This document shows positions 21,256 through 25,818 of a stretch of DNA of 25,818 nucleotides, piece by piece (position 1 is the stretch's first letter; each line of letters opens with the position of its first letter). Where the stretch lies: contig JBBHKE010000052.1 in assembly GCA_037447655.1 (NCBI GenBank), forward strand, positions 15,001-40,818. Reading direction: 5' to 3'. The stretch is from Zygnema cylindricum. Its lineage: Eukaryota; Streptophyta; Zygnematophyceae; Zygnematales; Zygnemataceae. The translations under genes and the position numbers were made by a program. The notes below the pieces were generated by a model. It did not search any database and had not been told where the DNA came from. It worked only from the letters and a program-made list of their open reading frames with translations.

Positions 21256-22440
21256 TCACTCGATCGCTTTTAAATTTATCGGTCGGTCTTTTAAAGTCAA
21301 AAAAATTCGACTTTCCGATGTAAAAAACCAATTTCGGAGATCTTCCCCTTTAGCCTCCAATCTTCCCCAATTCAAATTATTGTTTTCGATAACCGGAAAA
21401 AAAGGAATCCCTAATTTTTCGGTTTCTAATTGTACGGCTTTCCTAACTATCGCCGTATTTTGTCCTCGATTTCGACTTCCCCAACCGACAATTATCGTAA
21501 AAACGTCCGGAAAATCAAAATCGTCACTAATTTCTGTTAAATCCACACTATATTCGGTTTTATCTCGAGTATTTTTCTCGTTTCCCCGGAAATTATTTGC
21601 TCCAATATTTTTTTTCACAGGATTTTCAATACCCGATGAAAAATCTCTTTTGTGAAAACTTCCCACTGATAAAAAACGTGAAGGTAGTAAAATTTCCGGC
21701 ATAGATTCAGATAATTTCTCTCTTTCTATATTTAAGTTTCTTCCTTCTCCCCTTCTTCCTTCTCCCCCTCTTTCCCGCGCCACTTGCCCTCTATCCGTTT
21801 CCGGTATCCCCTCTTCTCTCCATTCTCTCCCTCCTTCCCATGCATCTCTCTCTCTCCCAATTCCTAACTCTCCTCCTTCCCGCACATCCCTTTCTTCCCC
21901 AAATTCCAACTCTACTCCTTCCCATACCTCTCTCCCTCGCCCAATTCCTGACTTTCCTCTTGCCTCCAATGCCTCTCCCTCTCCCCCTCCCTCTCCCTCT
22001 CCCTCTCTCTGTCCCTCTCTTTCTCCCTCTTTCTCTCTCTCCCTCTCCCTCTGTAAATGTGCCATATGAAAAAGACGAGCCATCCATTGGTGGAAAAAAA
22101 TTGAAGCCCCTCCCGTCGATAATTTTCGAACATCGATTTTTATTTCGTTTTTCGATTTTTCCATTTCCGATTCATTCTTCGATTCATTTTTCGATTCGTA
22201 CTTCAATTCATTTCTCAATTCGTTTTTAAATTCGACTTTTCTTTCTTGATTCGAAATTATCGAAACATTTTGATGTAAACCTTTTCCTAAACAAATTTGA
22301 AGTAAAACAGCTCCTCTCCGAAAGAATCCGAGATTCCATAAAGAATCGATTAAAGTCGAAGTAAAAATCGTCAGAGTTTTTAAATCGGAAAGAGAGCTCT
22401 TTTTTATCAAAAAGAAAAGATTTTCGATAACATTTTTCAC
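21256..22440 (-). CDS. PPR-SMR exon 4: split SMR domain and stop
   Basis: Acceptor AAATTTTGCAG|GTGAAA (phase 0) opens 394 codons and TGA. It starts VKNVIENLFFLIKKSSLSDL, a helical stretch, then a charged KNE-rich part (about residues 68-102). The first SMR half, RKLSTGGASIFFHQWMARLF, is at 22081-22128. A GA tract then codes for REREREKEGEREGQ and more low-complexity sequence of about 180 residues. The second SMR half, FTIIVGWGSRNRGQN and on to the end, begins near 21505. The frame is open throughout, so the insert is probably translated. Confidence 0.85.
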   Translation of the reverse strand: MKNVIENLFFLIKKSSLSDLKTLTIFTSTLIDSLWNLGFFRRGAVLLQICLGKGLHQNVSIISNQERKVEFKNELRNELKYESKNESKNESEMEKSKNEIKIDVRKLSTGGASIFFHQWMARLFHMAHLQREREREKEGEREGQREGEGEGGGEGEALEARGKSGIGRGREVWEGVELEFGEERDVREGGELGIGRERDAWEGGREWREEGIPETDRGQVARERGGEGRRGEGRNLNIEREKLSESMPEILLPSRFLSVGSFHKRDFSSGIENPVKKNIGANNFRGNEKNTRDKTEYSVDLTEISDDFDFPDVFTIIVGWGSRNRGQNTAIVRKAVQLETEKLGIPFFPVIENNNLNWGRLEAKGEDLRNWFFTSESRIFLTLKDRPINLKAIE

Positions 22441-24957
22441 CTGCAAAATTTAAATCATATCACATTACCAAAAAAAAAAAAGGGGGAAAAAATAAATAAA
22501 TAAATAAATGAAAAAGAATAAAGAAAAACCTAATTACAGTGAGAAACAAATAATACTTCAATCTCCAACAAACCTCCTCAAAAAGGTCAGGGGAAAAAGA
22601 AAAAAAAAAAACGTTAGATATGGTGCGCGGAAAAAAAAAAAAAAAAACAAAGAGTTTAATTACTACCTCCTCCTCCTCCATATCGCGTTCCGTTAAAAGT
22701 CGGCAAATTCCGTTTGCGATTTCTCCGTCGAAGTTTTTGAGTTCTCGCAAAATAGAATCGATATCTCCCAAATTTTTGCACCCTCGAGAAATCGAATTCA
22801 ATACCGCCGCAAAAAATATGGTATTCGTGGGACATTTTCCAGTGCGTACTTTATTTAAAATTTGAATAATACGATTCGGTCGGCGAGATTCCGTACACGC
22901 ACGAATGGCCGTCGAAAAAGTTTGAATGTTAGGAGAAATTTTTAGGTCTTCCATTTCGTCGAAAATCGGCAGCATCAAAAAAAGAGGGGTCGAGGAAGAA
23001 GAAAAAAAAAAAATAGGCTTTCCATTTCACAGAAATCGACCAAGCCTCAAGAGACAGAGGAACAGAGAGCCGAATTGAGACGGAAAACAATTGTTTTAGG
23101 TTCCAAATCGACAATTGGCCAGTGCCCCGGAAGTGAGGGAGGGCGGGAGGGTGGGAGAGAGGAAAGGAGGGAGGGAGGGAGGGAGAAAGCTTAAATTATT
23201 GGATAAAATGATATTTTTCAACCAAAAAAAAAAAAGGGAAAAAAAAAAAAACCTCACTTGGGAATAAAGTCCGGCGTTCACATACGCCAACATGAGCGTC
23301 GTAAACGAAACAACTGTCACGTTTAAACCGTTTAAACGTATCCGATTAAACAGTTTTTCGGCTCCATCCACGTCTCCCACCTCGGCATACGCTCTCAAAA
23401 CCGAGTTATACATCCTTATGTGGGGTTTAATATTCAAATCGTCAATTTCTTGTAACATTCTCTCTCCTTCCTCTACCTCTCCTCCCCTCCCGATCGCTGC
23501 CAAAATACTGGTATAAGTCATTTCGTTCGGAAATATTCCTTTTTTTTTCATTTCGGAAAGAATTTCTTTCGCAGATTCGATGTCACCTGAAAATTAGAGT
23601 GGATAGTCAATATTGGTACTAACGCGTTTTTTTTGTTTAAAACATTAAAGTCTTATGCATAATGTATATACATACATGAATTTTGTTTTACTATTTTATT
23701 ATCGTTATTACTATTATTACTATAATTGTTATTATTACTATTATTATGATTATTATTATTATTATTGTTATTATTATTATTATTATTACTACTGCTATTA
23801 TTATTCTTATAATTACCACTATTACTATGATTTATGTCACCTGATAATTAGAGAGGATAATTCTACTGTTGTTAATGACTTTTTTATGGTTTGTTGATAT
23901 TATAAGTGACATTATATATATATACATACATATATACACATATATACATATATATATATACATAAAATATAAAAGGTTCAAAGAGGGTACCTTTTCGAGA
24001 ATACGCCGAAATAAGGGCCGTATAAGTGATTGAATTTGGTTTTAATCCTTTTTCTGAAAGACTTTCGAACAATTTTTTCGCATCTTCTGTTTTTCCGTAC
24101 AAAGAATATCCATGAATGAGAATATTTACTGTCACAAGATCGGGTTTTAATTCAAAATTTTCCATTTCGTTTAAAAGTTCGAGACAAATCGAAATTCCGT
24201 CAGGAAATCTAATTTGGGAATTCATAACCACATTAAATGTGCCCGTATTAATTCCGTGAAAATTTTCTGATTTTAAAATTTCCCGTTCTTTTTCTATAAA
24301 ATCTCGAAAAAAGGATTTTCCGTTTTTCTCGTAAACCATTCTCGATTCTCTCGAATACAAATTGTTTTTCATCTTCATTTTTTTGATCAAATTTTCCGAT
24401 CCCAACTCCAAAATCCCCTTATTCTCCAAATTTTCAAAACCTTCCTCCTCCTCCTCCTCCCTCTCCTCCTTTTCCTTCTCCTTCCCACATTCAATTTCCT
24501 CCAAATAATCACTAAATTTTCCTCCAATTATCTCCAATTTTTCCTTGAATTTTGTCTTTTCAAATGTCGGTTCCACGATTCTAAATGACGAAATTTCTCG
24601 ACTAATCAAATTTTCTCGATTTCTCGAGATCTCCTTTCCTCCTCCTCCTTCGCCTCTTTCTCCCCCTCCCAGTTTCTCCGCTTTTAAATCTTTATCCTGG
24701 AAAATTAGACTCCTCTCTCTCTCTCTACTCTCTAACTCTTTCTCTTTCATTGCTTTAAAAAGGGACATTGCTATCTCCCTCTGTCCACTTAAAAAAAGTG
24801 AGTGAAGAAAAATATTATATGCAACTATATCCCCTTTACATCCATTTTTTAACATCGAGATAAAAATAGAAATTGCGATTTCCGGATTCCCGGATTCTGT
24901 CAAAATTGACATTATTGTGGTATGCAAATGGGGATCTAATCCACACCATTTTTGGTC
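21256..24957 (-). CDS. PPR-SMR protein, four exons, 5' partial
   Basis: Pentatricopeptide repeat proteins bind RNA, usually in plastids or mitochondria; a C-terminal SMR domain defines a small class that includes the plant GUN1-type proteins. Joining 24957-23991, 23586-23258, 22975-22667 and 22440-21256 gives 929 codons plus TGA. About ten PPR motifs are visible. Several are exactly 35 aa, and two of those span exon junctions (KPNSITYTALISAYSRKG| and NVTVVSFTTLMLAYVNAG…), which supports the splicing. The SMR domain reads DVRKLSTGGASIFFHQW, then a long E/R/G-rich insert, then FTIIVGWGSRNRG…NWGRLEAKG. The N terminus, including any transit peptide, is missing. The target RNA and organelle are unknown. 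Confidence 0.88.
22667..22975 (-). CDS. PPR-SMR exon 3 with non-AG acceptor
   Basis: 309 nt, 103 codons, donor GAGGAG|GTAGTA in phase 0. It encodes MLPIFDEMEDLKISPNIQTF, then STAIRACTESRRPNRIIQIL and further PPR sequence to ERDMEEEE. Joining exon 2 (…NAGLYSQ) to MLPIFDEM makes a PPR motif of exactly 35 aa and keeps phase 0, but the intron then ends in CTTTTTTTG with no AG. Either a base of the acceptor is missing or wrong in the assembly, or the intron ends in TG. Confidence 0.78.
23130..23186 (+). repeat. (GGGA)n tract in PPR-SMR intron 2
   Basis: GGGAGGGCGGGAGGGTGGGA and GGGAGGGAGGGAGGG. Read on the gene strand it is a polypyrimidine tract, like those in the 5' introns of the tyrosinase gene. 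Confidence 0.85.
23258..23586 (-). CDS. PPR-SMR exon 2: PPR motifs
   Basis: Acceptor TAATTTTCAG|GTGACA and donor TCCCAA|GTGAGG bound 329 nt (2 plus 109 codons). It contains DIESAKEILSEMKKKGI (second half of a motif begun in exon 1), FPNEMTYTSILAAIGRGGEV…, KPHIRMYNSVLRAYAEVGDV… and the first part of a third motif. All show the PPR helix pattern (TYT-x-L-x-A, Y-N-x-V-L-x-A-Y, P at the motif ends). Confidence 0.92.
23697..23815. repeat. (TTA/ATT)n microsatellite
   Basis: ATTATTACTATTATTATT-type trinucleotide repetition with C and G interruptions, within PPR-SMR intron 1. Confidence 0.92.
23834..23859 (-). repeat. Echo of the exon 2 acceptor in PPR-SMR intron 1
   Basis: ATGTCACCTGATAATTAGAG followed by AGGATA (plus strand) matches 23580-23605 (ATGTCACCTGAAAATTAGAG, TGGATA) at 24 of 26 positions. 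It includes the CAG|GTGACAT junction on the gene strand and gives a decoy acceptor 254 bp upstream of the real one. Confidence 0.85.
23905..23968. repeat. TA/CATA microsatellite
   Basis: TATATATATACATACATATA and CACATATATACATATATATA runs in PPR-SMR intron 1, just downstream of the exon 1 donor. Confidence 0.85.
23991..24957 (-). CDS. PPR-SMR first visible exon: PPR motifs with charged insert
   Basis: Acceptor TTTTTAACAG|GACCAA and donor CGAAAAG|GTACCC bound 967 nt (322 codons plus 1). It starts DQKWCGLDPHLHTTIMSILT inside a PPR motif, continues with GDIVAYNIFLHSLFLSGQRE and then an insert of about 140 residues rich in E, K, R and G (EEREEEEEEGFENLENKG and similar). PPR motifs resume at NTGTFNVVMN and KPDLVTVNILIHGYSLYGKT. 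An acceptor at the 5' side shows that earlier exons exist. Confidence 0.9.
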
Positions 24958-25818
24958 CTGTTAAAAATAAATATATCAAAAGACAAAAAAAATAAAAAAA
25001 CAAAGAAAAAAAAAACAAAAAAACGTCAGTAAAAATCCAAACAAATAAAAAAAAGTCATAAAAAAAAAAGTGGAAAAAACCCATTTGACATAAATCGGGG
25101 TTATCCGTTTGGCATAGTCACATCTAAAAATGTTTCCTATTTTTGAATTTTTGTACTTCTGAATTTTTAGTTTTCAATTTTTTTGTGTTTCTTACAAGAA
25201 AAATAGATTTTCACATCTAATTTTTTTCAGAAAAGTCGAACAATTTTCAGTTCAAACTGAAAAATATCTACACTATTTTCAATATTTAGTATTGATTTTA
25301 CAGAGTCAATAAAACTATTGTTGAAATGGATACATAAATTAGAGTGGACTACATAGATGCTTACAATATTTTTTCGTCCCTGTCTCCCTCGTCTTCCCCT
25401 TCCCTCTCCCTCTACTTCCTACCTTCTAAAAGGTTTAATATTGAAAAACAAAAGGTTTCTGAGTATTGAAAAACATACATTGTTTAACAACTACTAACAA
25501 ACAATGTTTAAAAATCAAAAAAGAAACAAAAGCACAACTAGATAAAAACAAACGATGTCTAATAATTAAAAACCAGCATACAATTTGTGAGTTTTTGGGG
25601 AAAATCGGCAAATTATGATCAGTAATTGTATATCGAGCAAGATTTTCCCGTGAGAGATATGTACCTTTTTGAATCCATAAACAGTACCAATGTCTAATAT
25701 TGACGATTACCACAATGCATCACTATCGATATTATCAATATTCATACTGTTCATTTCCGTTATATTGAAACATTTTGGCTTCCTACAATTTATTTTTGTA
25801 CTATTCAAATTAGCTAAC
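24958..25818 (-). other. Upstream intron or flank of PPR-SMR, no exon recognised
   Basis: AT-rich, with A-rich runs at 24985-25075 (T-rich on the gene strand, a suitable polypyrimidine tract for exon 1) and a CT stretch at 25379-25420. The only longer open frame (25435-25713, minus) has no PPR pattern. The missing 5' exons must be small, here and unrecognised, or outside the window. Confidence 0.5.

Noticed and set aside
25435-25713. 92-aa minus-strand open frame as a 5' exon of the PPR-SMR gene
   Set aside because: There is no PPR helix pattern and no suitable donor leading in phase to the exon at 24957.
1-25818. tRNA or rRNA genes
   Set aside because: I saw no cloverleaf with A and B boxes and no conserved rRNA stretch, although I could not run a covariance search.

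Overview
This is a nuclear-type eukaryotic window: AT-rich, with GT-AG introns, long homopolymers and microsatellites, and two convergent, intron-rich protein genes on the standard code (one ends in TAG, the other in TGA). One gene is a PPR protein with a C-terminal SMR domain, a class typical of plastid or mitochondrial RNA metabolism. That suggests a photosynthetic eukaryote, probably an alga, but the sequence alone does not fix the lineage.

Layout. 1-3120: a GTAC-rich zone of repeats and inverted-repeat transposon ends without a convincing gene; one coding-like open frame lies at 2878-3120. 3121-4374: AT-rich flank, then a 380-bp CT tract and a 40-nt T run. 4375-18787 (+): a secreted tyrosinase-type (type-3 copper) protein that I assemble from 11 exons with matching phases at every junction, about 650 aa. 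Exons 4-7, which carry the CuA site, are present twice (6483-9949 and 11135-14508), with a 10-N gap (10809-10818) between the copies. One cassette is 533 nt, so including both would shift the frame; only one can be used. Homologous introns surround both copies, and the contig left of the gap ends inside sequence that recurs near the end of copy b. This favours two alleles joined end to end, although a real tandem duplication is not excluded. 18788-21255: convergent intergenic space with a decayed Ty1/copia 3' end plus LTR and a possible retroposed fragment. 21256-24957 (-): four exons of the PPR-SMR gene, whose 5' end lies beyond what can be recognised or beyond the window. 24958-25818: no recognisable exon.

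Mobile and repeat content inside the genes: a 455-bp hAT-like non-autonomous element with an 8-bp target duplication in tyrosinase intron 9; a MITE of about 220 bp present in copy a but absent from the matching site of copy b; and a 16/17-bp minisatellite expanded only in copy b.

The least expected pattern is a set of degenerate 'echoes' of exon edges, each carrying a splice-site-like sequence, in introns of both genes (tyrosinase exons 2, 4, 6a, 7b and 9; PPR-SMR exon 2). The PPR-SMR gene also has an acceptor that seems to read TG instead of AG, and an SMR domain split by a long low-complexity insert encoded by a GA tract. The two genes share no obvious pathway; their neighbourhood is simply tail-to-tail.
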